The notes: generated by a model from the sequence alone, not told the origin. 58,703 nucleotides of DNA from Pseudoflavonifractor phocaeensis (GCF_021531375.1 NZ_JADYTU010000012.1:1-58703); one strand, 5' to 3'; counted from the first letter of the stretch, positions 42,197 through 51,931 are shown. Translations and numbers: made by a program.

Positions 42197-43687
42197 TCAG
42201 ATGGTATTCAGGAACCGCAGGAAAGCCTTTTTGCCCTCTGCGTTCCGCTTGTAGACGCCGGCGTGCTCCAGCACCTTGGCAAAGACCAGGCCGGTCTCCT
42301 TCTGGACGACGTCCAGAGCGTTGTCCCGGGTAATGTCATACTTGCTCCGGAAGGCCTCCGCCCAATCGGCATGCTTTTCCGTCAGCTCACTGGCCCGCAG
42401 ATCGGCCCCGGTGACCAAAGCGTCGGCCACAGCGGCCAGTTCCTCCTTCAGCCGGGCCGGGAGGACGGCCAGCCCCATGACCTCGATGAGTCCGATGTTC
42501 TCCTTCTTGATGTGGTGGAGCTCAGCATGGGGGTGGTACAGGCCAAGGGGGTGCTCCTCGGTGGTCAGGTTGTTCCGCAGGACCAGATCCAGTTCAAACT
42601 TTCCGTCCCGCATCCGGGCAATGGGGGTGATGGTGTTGTGGGGGGTACCGTCGGTCTCGGCATAGACGACGGCCTCCTCGTCGGTATAGCCCCGCCAGGC
42701 GGTGAGAATACGGTCGGCCAGCTCCACCAGCTGGTCCGGGTCCGCCCCGGCGATACGCACCACCGACATGGGCCATTTGACGATGCCGGCCTCCACGTCC
42801 TCGAAGCCCCGGAAGGTGAAGGGGGTCTCGATGGGGGTCCGCTCCATGGCAAAGGTGTAGCGTCCGCCCTGGAAGTGGTCGTGGGCCAAGATAGAGCCGC
42901 CCACGATGGGCAGGTCGGCATTGGAGCCCACAAAGTAGTGGGGGAACTGGCGCACAAAGTCCAGCAGCTTGCCGAAGCAGGCCCGGTCGATCTTCATGGG
43001 GGTATGGACGCTGTTCAGGCAGATGCAGTGCTCGTTGTAATACACATAAGGGGAGTACTGCAAAAACCAGGGGGAGCCGTTGATGGTGATGGGGACGACC
43101 CGGTGGTTCTGCCGGGCAGGGTGGTTCACCCGGCCGGCGTAGCCCTCATTCTCGGCGCATAGCTGGCACCGGGGATAATTGGAGGCGGGCAGGTTCCGGG
43201 CGGCGGCAATGGCCTTGGGGTCCTTCTCCGGCTTGGACAGGTTGATGGTGATATCCAGCTCCCCGTACTCCGTCTCCGTCTTCCACTGCATATCCTTGGC
43301 GATCCGGTCCCGGCGGATATAGTTGGTGTCCTGGCTGAACTGGTAGTACCAGTCGGTGGCCTTTTGGGGGTCCTCCCGGTACAGGGTCTGGAACTTTTCA
43401 ATGACCTGGGCAGGACGGGGGGTCAGGCGGCCCATGAGCTCGGTGTCGAACAGGTCCCGGTAGACCACGGAATCCTCGGCCAGCACGCCCCGGGCGTGGG
43501 CGTCGTCCAGCAGCTCCTCCAGAACGGGAGCCAGTTCAATGTCCCCCCAGTCCTGGCCGGGGTCGGTATAGCCGTCCAGCTTCAGTACGTCCAGAATGGT
43601 ATTGACGGCCCAGGCATACTCGCTTTCCTGGATCAGGCCGGTCCGCAGAGCATAGGCGGCCAGCTTGGAAATGGCAGCGTCGATCAT
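42197..43687 (-). CDS. galT: UDP-glucose--hexose-1-phosphate uridylyltransferase (496 aa)
   Basis: Leloir pathway enzyme exchanging UMP between UDP-glucose and galactose-1-P. It belongs to the long Firmicutes type of GalT (about 490 aa); segments YYNEHCICLNSVHTPMK, GGSILAHDHFQGG and the C-terminal AVLPARLKEELA are typical. It follows galK by 90 bases; a hairpin around GGGCCGTTGGCCC lies in the gap. No galE is present here. Confidence 0.94.
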   Translation of the reverse strand: MIDAAISKLAAYALRTGLIQESEYAWAVNTILDVLKLDGYTDPGQDWGDIELAPVLEELLDDAHARGVLAEDSVVYRDLFDTELMGRLTPRPAQVIEKFQTLYREDPQKATDWYYQFSQDTNYIRRDRIAKDMQWKTETEYGELDITINLSKPEKDPKAIAAARNLPASNYPRCQLCAENEGYAGRVNHPARQNHRVVPITINGSPWFLQYSPYVYYNEHCICLNSVHTPMKIDRACFGKLLDFVRQFPHYFVGSNADLPIVGGSILAHDHFQGGRYTFAMERTPIETPFTFRGFEDVEAGIVKWPMSVVRIAGADPDQLVELADRILTAWRGYTDEEAVVYAETDGTPHNTITPIARMRDGKFELDLVLRNNLTTEEHPLGLYHPHAELHHIKKENIGLIEVMGLAVLPARLKEELAAVADALVTGADLRASELTEKHADWAEAFRSKYDITRDNALDVVQKETGLVFAKVLEHAGVYKRNAEGKKAFLRFLNTI

Positions 43688-43777
43688 AGTAATTCACCTC
43701 ATGAGATGGGCCGTTGGCCCGGATCATTCCGGGACTTGTCTGATGACCGGTCCCGGGCGCAGGGATGGGCGCCGATG

Positions 43778-45079
43778 TCAGGGGATGACCACACAGCCGC
43801 CCTGGGGACGGATGTGGAGGATGTGGCACTTGCCGGGGCCCAGCAGAGCCTCCATGCCCGCCTTGAAGGCGGTCAGCTTCTCGTTGGGAACAAAGGCCTG
43901 GATGGTGCCGGCGAAGCCGCCGCCGTGGACCCGGATGGCTCCGGTGCCGTCCAGCAGCTCCCGTCCCACCGCCAAGGCCATGGGAATGGCCTGCTGCCGG
44001 GGATCTGCAACGGACCAGACGTTCTGCAGATGGAGGGCGGAGGAGAGCCCGGAGGCGTTGACCAGGGCCAGGAACCTGTCAAAGTCTCCCGCCTCCAGCG
44101 CCTGGGCCTCCTGGACCGCCCGGCGGTCGTCGTCGTAGTAGTGGATGGCCCGGAGGACCGCCCGGTCGCCGCACCGCACCCGCAGCGAGGGAAGGTTGGC
44201 CCGGAATTCCTCCTCCGGCACGTCACGCAGGTGCGTCTTTCCAAGGTGGGCAGCCACCGCCCCCATTTCCCGGGGAATGTCGGCGTAGTCGTCGGTAAGG
44301 TCGGCGTGGCAGGAGCCGGTGTCCACGATGCACAGGGCATGGCCGGCTGCGGAGAAATCAAAGTTAACCTTCTTCACCACCGGAGCAGCGGGGTCGGCAA
44401 AGTCGATGGCCACGGCCCCGCCCACGGAGGAGCCCATCTGATCCATCAGGCCGCAGGGCTTGCCGAAAAAGACGTTCTCGGCGTACTGGCCGATCTTGGC
44501 GATTTGAACAGGGTCCAGCGCTCCCCCGCAGCAGAACCGGTTCAGAATGTTGCCCACCAACACCTCGTAGGCGGCGGAGGAGGACAGGCCGGAGCCGGAC
44601 AGGACGGTGGAGGTCATATAGGCGTCAAAGCCGGTCACAGGGTAACCCAGCTCCTGGACTTTGGCAGCCACTCCGCGCACCAGGGCGGCGGAGGTGTTGA
44701 CCTCTCCCTCCTGAGGGAAGAGGCGGTCCAGGTCAACCTTGAGCGCGGGATAGCCCTCGGAGAAGATACGGATCACCCGCAGGCCATTGGCCGCCGCGCA
44801 GGCCAGCATGTCCAGATCTACGCTGCCGCACAGCACATGGCCGTGCTGGTGGTCGGTATGGTTGCCGCCGATCTCAGTGCGGCCGGGGCCGCTGAACAGG
44901 GCAACTTGAACGTTGTCATCGGGAGCAAAACAGGTCTGAAAGCGCTCCACAACATGGATCGCCCGTTCCCGGGCACTGTCCAGGCTGCTCTGAGCGCCGT
45001 CCAGGGCATACAGTCCGGCCAGGGTCCGGTCATGTTCTCCGGCCCGCAGGGCCTGTAACAGCATTTCACAGGAGCTCAT
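43778..45079 (-). CDS. galK: Galactokinase (433 aa)
   Basis: This GHMP kinase phosphorylates galactose. The substrate motif GGNHTDHQHGHVL and the ATP loop VLSGSGLSSSAAYEV are clear, and the third motif GGGFAGTIQAF is at the C-terminus. Length is longer than the E. coli enzyme but matches clostridial GalK. The start at 45079 is preceded by GAGGTGACACG. First gene of galK-galT, under the promoter/operator at 45113-45141. Confidence 0.94.
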   Translation of the reverse strand: MSSCEMLLQALRAGEHDRTLAGLYALDGAQSSLDSARERAIHVVERFQTCFAPDDNVQVALFSGPGRTEIGGNHTDHQHGHVLCGSVDLDMLACAAANGLRVIRIFSEGYPALKVDLDRLFPQEGEVNTSAALVRGVAAKVQELGYPVTGFDAYMTSTVLSGSGLSSSAAYEVLVGNILNRFCCGGALDPVQIAKIGQYAENVFFGKPCGLMDQMGSSVGGAVAIDFADPAAPVVKKVNFDFSAAGHALCIVDTGSCHADLTDDYADIPREMGAVAAHLGKTHLRDVPEEEFRANLPSLRVRCGDRAVLRAIHYYDDDRRAVQEAQALEAGDFDRFLALVNASGLSSALHLQNVWSVADPRQQAIPMALAVGRELLDGTGAIRVHGGGFAGTIQAFVPNEKLTAFKAGMEALLGPGKCHILHIRPQGGCVVIP

Positions 45080-45112
45080 ATCGTGTCACCTCATGTATGT
45101 TTCTTGTGGTCA

Positions 45113-45141
45113 AGTATATTTAATTTTTAGTAAAAATTCAA
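45113..45141 (-). promoter_or_regulatory. galK promoter
   Basis: TTGAAT (45141-45136), 17 bases, TATACT (45118-45113) on the minus strand. The candidate operator at 45122-45138 fills the spacer. Confidence 0.75.
45122..45138. promoter_or_regulatory. Candidate GalR-type operator at galK
   Basis: AATTTTTAGTAAAAATT, a near-perfect dyad between -35 and -10. Its core TTTAGTAA-AATT recurs, inverted, at 46260-46275 in front of the regulator gene. Confidence 0.6.
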
Positions 45142-45208
45142 TCCCAATTTTCAGGAACGGAAAACTTTGTCGCAGTGCATAGAATCCGCCCATCCGTTCT
45201 GTCCATTT

Positions 45209-46246
45209 TTACCCCTCATGCACCGGCCCGCTGCTCTTCCGGACCGCCAGGGAGGGCGGCACCACCACCTTCAAGGGCAGCGTCCGCACCGGCTCTCTGC
45301 CCGGAAGGGCGGCCCGCTCCGCCAGCAGCCGCAGCGCGGTCCGTGCCATCTCCTCCACATGAGTGGACACGGAGGTCAGCGGAGGGTCCACCAGTGCGGA
45401 CCGGGGCGTATCATTGAAGGAGACCACCGACAGGTCCCCGGGCACCGACAGCCCCCCTTCGCTGAGAGCCCGGAGGACTCCGATAGCGCTCTCCTCATTG
45501 GCACAGAGAAAGGCGGTGGGCCGGGGCGCACCCGAGGCCAGGAACCCTTCCACCGCCCGGGCGGCGGCCTCAGTCTCCATGGGGCAGTCCAGCATCAGAG
45601 CCCGGTCCAGCAGTCCCCGTTCCGCCATGAGCCGCAGGAAAAACTGGCGGCGCACCTCGGGCGCCCGCTGCCGCCGGTCATCCAGCTTATAAGCCGGCCC
45701 CACAAAGCCGATCCGCCGGTGACCCAGTGCTGTCAGATGCTCCAGCGCCAGAGAGATACCCAGCTCATAGCCCAGGACCACGGAGTCAAAGCGGCTCTCG
45801 AAGGGAGAGGAATCCAGAAAGACCACGTTTCCGCTCAGTCCTGCCAGAGACTCCACCTGACCGGGCGTGAACAGACCGATGGCCACGATGCCGTCCAGAC
45901 GCTCTCCCTCAGGCGCAAAAAAGCCTTCGCCGCGGCTCTCCAGGGGCAGACAGGTATACTTCCGGTCCAGACAACCCTGGCGGACAAAACCGCTGAGATA
46001 CAGATAATAGGGGTCCTCCAACTGCTGGGCCGGGGTGAGCATCTCCGCCACCCCTACCCGGAGCAGCCCCTTGGGCGTCCGCCCCCTGCGGCTGCGGGTC
46101 GCCGAATAGTTCAGCCGCCCCGCCTCCTCCAGCACCTTCCGCCGGGCCTCCGGCGTCACCGAGAGGGAGGGGTCCCCGTTGAGGATCCGGGAAATGGTGG
46201 CCGGGGAATAGCCGGTGCGGTCAGCCAGCTCCTTCAAAGTCGCCAT
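45209..46246 (-). CDS. LacI-family transcriptional regulator, GalR-like (345 aa)
   Basis: The N-terminal HTH (ATLKELADRTGYSPATISRILNG) and hinge helix precede a sugar-binding periplasmic-binding-like domain (ligand and dimer parts 60-340). Neighbouring galKT and mgl genes suggest galactose or a galactoside as the effector. Its own promoter carries a copy of the candidate operator found at galK, so autoregulation is likely. Family is certain, ligand inferred. Confidence 0.9.
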   Translation of the reverse strand: MATLKELADRTGYSPATISRILNGDPSLSVTPEARRKVLEEAGRLNYSATRSRRGRTPKGLLRVGVAEMLTPAQQLEDPYYLYLSGFVRQGCLDRKYTCLPLESRGEGFFAPEGERLDGIVAIGLFTPGQVESLAGLSGNVVFLDSSPFESRFDSVVLGYELGISLALEHLTALGHRRIGFVGPAYKLDDRRQRAPEVRRQFFLRLMAERGLLDRALMLDCPMETEAAARAVEGFLASGAPRPTAFLCANEESAIGVLRALSEGGLSVPGDLSVVSFNDTPRSALVDPPLTSVSTHVEEMARTALRLLAERAALPGREPVRTLPLKVVVPPSLAVRKSSGPVHEG

Positions 46247-46259
46247 GGTGTTGCCTCCG

Positions 46260-46275
46260 TAATTATTACTAAATA
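46260..46275. promoter_or_regulatory. Candidate autoregulatory operator of the LacI-family gene
   Basis: TAATTATTACTAAATA; its complement contains TTTAGTAATAATT, matching the galK operator at 12 of 13 positions. It sits just after the predicted transcription start of the regulator. Confidence 0.55.
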
Positions 46276-46283
46276 TGAACGGT

Positions 46284-46312
46284 ACAATATATGCCAGCTA
46301 CCCTTTTGTCAA
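46284..46312 (-). promoter_or_regulatory. Promoter of the LacI-family regulator
   Basis: TTGACA (46312-46307), 17 bases, TATTGT (46289-46284). Confidence 0.7.
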
Positions 46313-46391
46313 GGGACGCGGAAGCTTCTCCATCGCTTTTTCATGTCCGCGCCGCAAACCGCGCCGCGAAAATGGTCCGGCATGTCCTGCC

Positions 46392-47459
46392 TCAGCGCTT
46401 CCGAACATCCTCCCAGTTTTCCAGCGTTACCCGCTGGTAGGGCAGCCAGATATAGTGGTCCTCCACGATGTCCATGGTATCCGCCGGGTCCCGGCCCGCG
46501 GTCAGCTCCAGCACCAGATCCAGCATGGCCCGGGCGATGCCCTGGGCGTCGTTGAGAACGGTGCCTGACAGCTCCCCGGTCTTCACCGCCTCCAGCGCCG
46601 GGGCCGTCGCGTCCACACCCACCACCATGGGAAGCTCCAGCCCCGCCTCGTGGAACGCGTCGATGGCCCCCAGAGCCATGTCGTCGTTATTGGCAAAAAC
46701 CACTTCGATTTGACCGGCAAATTCCGTCAGCCACTGGGCCGTTTTGGCGGCCGCCTGGCCCCGGTTCCAGTTGGCGGTGTCGCTGGCCAGCTTCTCCACT
46801 TCCACTCCGGCGTCTGTCAGTGCCTTGACAGAATACTCCGTGCGCAGCAGGGTGTCCTGGTGCCCCGGCTCACCTTCCAACATCACATACTGGAGCACAC
46901 CGTCTCCGTTTCGGTCCAGCTTCTCCTGGTCCTCTGTCCAGGCGTCCAGAACGATCTGTCCCTGGATGGTCCCTCCCTCCTGGGCGCTGGCTCCCACATA
47001 GTAGATCCGCTCCCAGCGCTGAATGTCCTCTGCCACCGGCTGCCGGTTGAAGAAGATCAAGGGCACCCCCGCCTCTTCCGCCTTGTCCACGATGACGGCT
47101 GCCGCCGTCCGGTCCACGACGTTGACGCAAAGTACGTCGCAGCCCTTGGCCAGAAAACGGTCTACCTGCTCCAGCTGGGTGGTCTGGTTGCTCCGGCCAT
47201 CCGCGGTGAACAGGTTGATCTTCAGGTCTTTTTCACTCTCCGCCTCCTGGACCATCCGTTCCAGGTCCTGGACAATGGTGGAAATAAAGGTGTCGTCCTG
47301 CGTGTAGAGGGCCACACCCACCCGGAGGGCGCTGTTTTTTCTGTCCTCTCCGGCGCGGCAGCCCGTCAAAGCCGCCAGCAGCAGGACTGCCAGCAGCAAT
47401 GAGGCGGCTCTGCCCTTAAGGCGCCACCGGGAACAGCAGTTTTTGATTGTCCGGATCAT
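46392..47459 (-). CDS. Galactose-type sugar-binding lipoprotein (355 aa)
   Basis: Signal peptide with lipobox (LLLAALTGC, Cys34) and a type I periplasmic-binding fold like MglB (VGVALYTQDDTFISTIVQDL at the first strand; ANNDDMALGAIDAFHEAG near the C-terminus). The start at 47459 is preceded by GGGGGAGG. It overlaps the gene upstream by 44 bases and sits beside a sensor kinase rather than beside transport genes, so it is probably the sugar sensor of a three-component system. MglB at 54735 is its likely transport counterpart. Confidence 0.88.
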   Translation of the reverse strand: MIRTIKNCCSRWRLKGRAASLLLAVLLLAALTGCRAGEDRKNSALRVGVALYTQDDTFISTIVQDLERMVQEAESEKDLKINLFTADGRSNQTTQLEQVDRFLAKGCDVLCVNVVDRTAAAVIVDKAEEAGVPLIFFNRQPVAEDIQRWERIYYVGASAQEGGTIQGQIVLDAWTEDQEKLDRNGDGVLQYVMLEGEPGHQDTLLRTEYSVKALTDAGVEVEKLASDTANWNRGQAAAKTAQWLTEFAGQIEVVFANNDDMALGAIDAFHEAGLELPMVVGVDATAPALEAVKTGELSGTVLNDAQGIARAMLDLVLELTAGRDPADTMDIVEDHYIWLPYQRVTLENWEDVRKR

Positions 47460-48372
47460 AGATATCCTCCCCCCGCACCACAGAAAATGGCAGCGGTTCC
47501 ATTTCAACGCGCTCCTTCCGTGCCGTGCGGACGGCGCTCTCCACCGCGAGATAGCCGGCGGCATAATCGCTCCAGGCCGCTGCGGCGGTCACGGTTCCAC
47601 GCTCCAGCCAGGCCGCCACGTCGGTGGTCACGCTCACCCCGTACAGGGGCTGCTTCAAGTCCTGTTCCTCCTTGGCCCGGGCGGCTCCCTGGGTGGCCGC
47701 AGGCTCAAAGGCCATGATCCAGCCCGTTTCGGACTCCCGGACCAAGCCGTCCAACACCGCCATCATGCCCTCCGCCCGCGCTTGCCGGCACTGGACAGGT
47801 ACACCGGCCTGCTCCAAGACCTCCTTGGCCGCATCCAGCCGGGCCAGCACGCCCTCGCTCTCCGGGGCTGTGTTCAGCAGCAGCACCGCGCCGCCTGTCC
47901 AGTCCTCCAGCAGCGCCCGGGCCAGCGCCTGCCCCAGGGCCCGGTTGTCCGGGGCCACGGTCAGCGCCGTCCCCTCAACTTGGGACTCCAGGCAGATCAC
48001 CGGACACTGTCCGGTCAGGTCCCGCAGATTTTGGGACAGCTCCTCCGGGGCGGCGGGGACCACCACCAGTGCGTCCGCGCCTCTCTCACACTCCCGGCGC
48101 AGCAGGTCCATCTGCTCCTGGCTGTCATTGGAGGTAGTCAGCACCAAAAAGCGCAATTCGGCCAGCAGCTCCCCCGCCGCCTGCTCCATGCCCAGACGGG
48201 CGTTGCTCCACAGGGAGCTGTCCGACTCCCGTACCACCACAGACAGCTCCAGAGGTGGGTCCGCGGCCTGACGGTCGGACAGCTGCGGCAGGATCAGGGT
48301 CAGGATCACCGCACCACCCAGAGCGACCAGGATGGCCAGTTGGATCCATGCGTTCCTACTCGTGTGTTTCAT
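47416..48372 (-). CDS. Membrane-anchored substrate-binding protein (318 aa)
   Basis: One N-terminal membrane segment (about 10-30, WIQLAILVALGGAVILTLIL) without a lipobox, followed by a periplasmic-binding-protein fold (strands VVRESDSSLWSNARLGMEQ and VCLESQ/VICLESQVEGTALTV). It starts within the sensor kinase stop (48369-48372, ATGA), so it is translated with it. This arrangement (sensor kinase, response regulator, anchored binding protein) is typical of the LytS/YesM-type sugar-sensing systems of Clostridia. Confidence 0.8.
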   Translation of the reverse strand: MKHTSRNAWIQLAILVALGGAVILTLILPQLSDRQAADPPLELSVVVRESDSSLWSNARLGMEQAAGELLAELRFLVLTTSNDSQEQMDLLRRECERGADALVVVPAAPEELSQNLRDLTGQCPVICLESQVEGTALTVAPDNRALGQALARALLEDWTGGAVLLLNTAPESEGVLARLDAAKEVLEQAGVPVQCRQARAEGMMAVLDGLVRESETGWIMAFEPAATQGAARAKEEQDLKQPLYGVSVTTDVAAWLERGTVTAAAAWSDYAAGYLAVESAVRTARKERVEMEPLPFSVVRGEDIYDPDNQKLLFPVAP

Positions 48373-50186
48373 CCCATGACCTCCCTCTCGTAGAGGGCCA
48401 GCCCCGTCTCGTCCAGGGCGGGCAGGCGGATCTGGACTGTGGTCCCCTCGTCCGGCTCGCTGAGGATGGTCAAGCCGTACTGGGCGCCGAAGGTCAGCTG
48501 GATCCGTCGGTGGACGTTACGGACTCCGATACCGGAGCCGGTGGTCCGGACGTCAGGCCGGTCCTCATCCAGCAGGGAGGCCGCCACCTCGGGCCGCATC
48601 CCCATGCCGTTGTCCGCCACTTCAATGAGCAGCGTCTCCCCCTCCCGCCTGGCGGTGACGGTGATGAGGCCATCGTCCTCCGCCGCGGCCATGCCGTGGT
48701 AGATGGCGTTTTCCAGGATGGGCTGCACGATCAGTTTCAAGGTGTACAGCCCCTCTGTCCCCGGCTCAGCGGAGATCTGGGTGGTAAACTTGTTCTTGAA
48801 GCGGATCTGCTGGATGGTCATATAGTGGCGGGCGTGCTCCAGCTCGTCGGCCAGGGGGATGATGCGCTTGCCCCGGCTCAGAGAGATCCGGAACAGCCGG
48901 GCCAGAGAGGTGACCATTTGGATGGCCTCGTCATACCGCCCCGCCTCGGTCATCCAGATCACCGAATCCAGGGTGTTATAGAGGAAATGGGGATTGATCT
49001 GGGACTGGAGGACCTCCAGCTCCGAGCGGCGCTTCTGCCCCTCCTGCTGGATGATGTCGTCCATCAGATGGTGCAGGGTGGAGACCATGGAGCGGATGGA
49101 GTGGCCCAGGCGCTGGATCTCATAGCAGCCCCCCTCCTCGATCTCCACGTTCTCCGTCCCCGCCTCCAGCTCCTTGACCGCCTGCTCCAGCCGGCGGATG
49201 GGATCGGAGATGTGGGCTGAGATCCGGAAGTTGAGAAAGGCCATCAGAAATACGGAAAACAGCAGCAGTGCCAAGCCAAACAGGAAGGTCTGCCGGGAGG
49301 TGGCCCCCAGCTCCTCGGCAGGCACCACGCCCACCAGCTTCCATCCGGTATAGCCCACCGTCTTCACCGTGACCTGGCGCATCTGCCCCTGAAACTTCTC
49401 CCGGCACGTCCCGTCCCGGTAGCCCGCGGCCTGCAGGTTGTTCTCCTCCAGCAGTCCGGCATAGATCAGCTGCTGACGGGGGTGGTAGATCAGCTCCCCG
49501 TCGCTGTCGATCAAATAGAGATAACCCCCATTGGCCAGTTCCACTCCTTGGCATACCTGCTCGATCCCGGAAAAGCTCATATCCACCAGGAGCACTCCAC
49601 TCTCCGTGACGCCGTCCCGGGTGAGCTGGACATAGCGGCTGAGGGAAACCACCCAGCGGTAGCGGTAATCCGGGTCGTCAAAGATGTTTTGAATATGGGG
49701 CGTGGAAAAGTGGAGATTTTCCATCTTCGCCATGGCCGACTGGAACCAGCCGCTGGTCTGGGGTGCGGCGGAGGTCTTCAGCCCGGCCAGAGGCACCGCG
49801 GATACCGAGCCGCCCTGTTTGTCAAACACGGCGATGGACACCAGGGAATCCCGGTTCTCCTCATAGAGCAGTTCCATTCCGTCGATAAAGGTTCCCTCCG
49901 CCAGATCGGTATTCTTGATGACCCGGTAGTACATGGTATCGGAGATCCGCATCATGCGGTGAAGATAGCGCTCCAGGTTCAGGTTCACCTGGGCCAGAAC
50001 ACGCAGGCTGTTGTCCTCCGCCAAAGTTTCCGCCGTGGTGTAAAAGCGCAGATAGAGACTCAGTCCCATGAACACCATCCCCACCACCGCCACGGCAGTA
50101 AAGGAGAGGGAGATCACCATTTGAATGCTCATCTTCCGGTAGCGGTCCGCTACTTTGCCCACGAACCCTTTAAAAAAAGCCCGCAT
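48369..50186 (-). CDS. Sensor histidine kinase, YesM type (605 aa)
   Basis: Membrane segment at about 25-45, extracellular sensor (cache-like) to about 300, second segment near 300, HAMP region, then the His_kinase domain with the phospho-acceptor region NPHFLYNTLDSVIWM and the ATPase motif VADNGMGMRPEV. The protein phosphorylates the response regulator at 50268. Together with the binding protein downstream it would sense sugar outside the cell. Confidence 0.92.
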   Translation of the reverse strand: MRAFFKGFVGKVADRYRKMSIQMVISLSFTAVAVVGMVFMGLSLYLRFYTTAETLAEDNSLRVLAQVNLNLERYLHRMMRISDTMYYRVIKNTDLAEGTFIDGMELLYEENRDSLVSIAVFDKQGGSVSAVPLAGLKTSAAPQTSGWFQSAMAKMENLHFSTPHIQNIFDDPDYRYRWVVSLSRYVQLTRDGVTESGVLLVDMSFSGIEQVCQGVELANGGYLYLIDSDGELIYHPRQQLIYAGLLEENNLQAAGYRDGTCREKFQGQMRQVTVKTVGYTGWKLVGVVPAEELGATSRQTFLFGLALLLFSVFLMAFLNFRISAHISDPIRRLEQAVKELEAGTENVEIEEGGCYEIQRLGHSIRSMVSTLHHLMDDIIQQEGQKRRSELEVLQSQINPHFLYNTLDSVIWMTEAGRYDEAIQMVTSLARLFRISLSRGKRIIPLADELEHARHYMTIQQIRFKNKFTTQISAEPGTEGLYTLKLIVQPILENAIYHGMAAAEDDGLITVTARREGETLLIEVADNGMGMRPEVAASLLDEDRPDVRTTGSGIGVRNVHRRIQLTFGAQYGLTILSEPDEGTTVQIRLPALDETGLALYEREVMG

Positions 50187-50267
50187 TCCCGTCCCTCCCT
50201 TCCGAAGATCGTTTCTCCGCCCTCCTTTCGGAAAGGCAGAAAACGGCTATAGCCGTCTCCAGGGCCC

Positions 50268-51881
50268 TTACTGCCCCTTCCCCGCCCGGAACTTGGACGG
50301 GGTCATGCCAAAGTGGCGTTTGAACACATAACTGAAGTAATTGGGATCGGTATATCCCGTCTTTTCCGCGATCAGGTAGGTCTTTTCCCCGGTGCTCTGG
50401 AGCAAGTGGGCCGCCTGACTCATTCGCACCTCGGTCACATAGGCGGTAAAACTCATCCCCGTCTCCCGCTTGAACAGGGTGGAGAAATAGGTAGGTGAAA
50501 GGTGGAGATGGGAACAGAGGGCTTCCACACTCAGCTCGCTGTTCCGGTAATTCTCGTTGATATAGCTCTTGGCCTCCTCCACCGTTTTCCAGGCGGAATC
50601 CGTCCGCTGGCGGCCCAGCACGTCCCGCAGCTTCAGACAGCCGCTGACCAGCCACTGCTCCAGTTCCTCCAGAGATCCGAAGTCAGTGATGGACACCGCG
50701 CCGGTAAAGCCTGCGCCGAACACCTCCGTCAGCTCCGCCCCGCTGGAACGGGCCAGCTTGATGAGGCAGGTCACCATCTCCAGAAAAAACAGGTGGCACT
50801 GGGACAGTGACAGGCGCGCCTCCCGGACCCGGGCCATCAGACTCCGGACCACCTGCTTCACCTGCTCTTCACTGCCCAGCTTCACCGCCGTGGCCAGAGC
50901 CCGCTGGTCCTCCTCCTCAAAGGAGAGGCGGGCGGTGCAGTCTGGCTCCAGGTCGCCGATGTAGATGACCCGGTCTCCTCCCATGAGCACCCGGTAATCC
51001 AGGGCAGAGCGCGCCCCCTCCACCGAGGCGTGCAGGCCCTCCGGCCCGTCGCAGGGCAGACCGATCCCCACTGTCAGCGTCATCCCCAGATAGCTGTGTG
51101 ACAGGGCGCACAGGCGCTCCAGCTCCTCCAGCAGGGGGTAGATCCGGTCCCGCCCCGGCAGGTGGGCCAGCAGTGCGACAGAGTCGTTGTACAGGATCAC
51201 CCGCAGGCTGCAGTCCTTCCATTCGAAGTTTTCTTGGAAGAAAGCCCGGACCGACAGCAGCAGCAGTTCGTCCCGCTCCGCCTCCTCGTCCCCTCTGGGG
51301 GCGTCCACCAGGACCAGGGCCGCCACCCAGATCCCCTGGGGCAGTCCGATCTCATACCGGGCCGCCCGGTCCTGGACCTGGTCCGGCCGAATCCGTCCGT
51401 CCAACAGCCGGGTATAAAACATCTCCCGCAGGATGGGAAGGCTCTCCTCATACCGGCGCCGGAGGGTCTCCATATCCCGGCGCTCCAGCCGCTGCTGGTC
51501 CAACTGGGCCTTCAGCCTGTTCAGCACCTCATTGAGCTCCGGTGCGTTAATGGGCTTCAGGATATACTCAAAGACATTCATGCCGATGGCCTGCCGGGCA
51601 TACTCAAAGTCGTCAAAGCCAGAAAAGACCACCAGCTTGGCCGCGGGGATGGCCTGCTTCAGCCGCCGACACAGCTCCAGACCGTCCATAAAGGGCATCT
51701 TGATGTCGGTCAGCACCACATCGGGTCTGAGCTGTTCCGCCAATTCCAGGGCCTCCGCCCCGTTCTCCGCCTCCCCTACCAGGACAAAGCCCAGGCCGGC
51801 CCAGTCGATCTTTCGGCTGATGCCCACACGGATCTCTTCCTCGTCATCGGCCAGCAGCACGCGGTAGGGCTCCAATGCCAT
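50268..51881 (-). CDS. Response regulator with AraC-type output, YesN type (537 aa)
   Basis: Receiver domain (residues 1-120; phospho-acceptor Asp in VVLTDIKMPFMDGLEL), central domain of about 270 residues and a C-terminal AraC HTH (SVEALCSHLHLSPTYFSTLF and EKTGYTDPNYFSYVFKRHFG). It is the first gene of the kinase unit and probably activates mglBAC and/or itself in response to galactose. An AGTATA (-10, 51905-51910) lies upstream. Confidence 0.92.
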   Translation of the reverse strand: MALEPYRVLLADDEEEIRVGISRKIDWAGLGFVLVGEAENGAEALELAEQLRPDVVLTDIKMPFMDGLELCRRLKQAIPAAKLVVFSGFDDFEYARQAIGMNVFEYILKPINAPELNEVLNRLKAQLDQQRLERRDMETLRRRYEESLPILREMFYTRLLDGRIRPDQVQDRAARYEIGLPQGIWVAALVLVDAPRGDEEAERDELLLLSVRAFFQENFEWKDCSLRVILYNDSVALLAHLPGRDRIYPLLEELERLCALSHSYLGMTLTVGIGLPCDGPEGLHASVEGARSALDYRVLMGGDRVIYIGDLEPDCTARLSFEEEDQRALATAVKLGSEEQVKQVVRSLMARVREARLSLSQCHLFFLEMVTCLIKLARSSGAELTEVFGAGFTGAVSITDFGSLEELEQWLVSGCLKLRDVLGRQRTDSAWKTVEEAKSYINENYRNSELSVEALCSHLHLSPTYFSTLFKRETGMSFTAYVTEVRMSQAAHLLQSTGEKTYLIAEKTGYTDPNYFSYVFKRHFGMTPSKFRAGKGQ

Positions 51882-51931
51882 CTCCTCCTTCCCAAGTCAG
51901 GATCAGTATAACACAGTCTTCACAAATTGAA

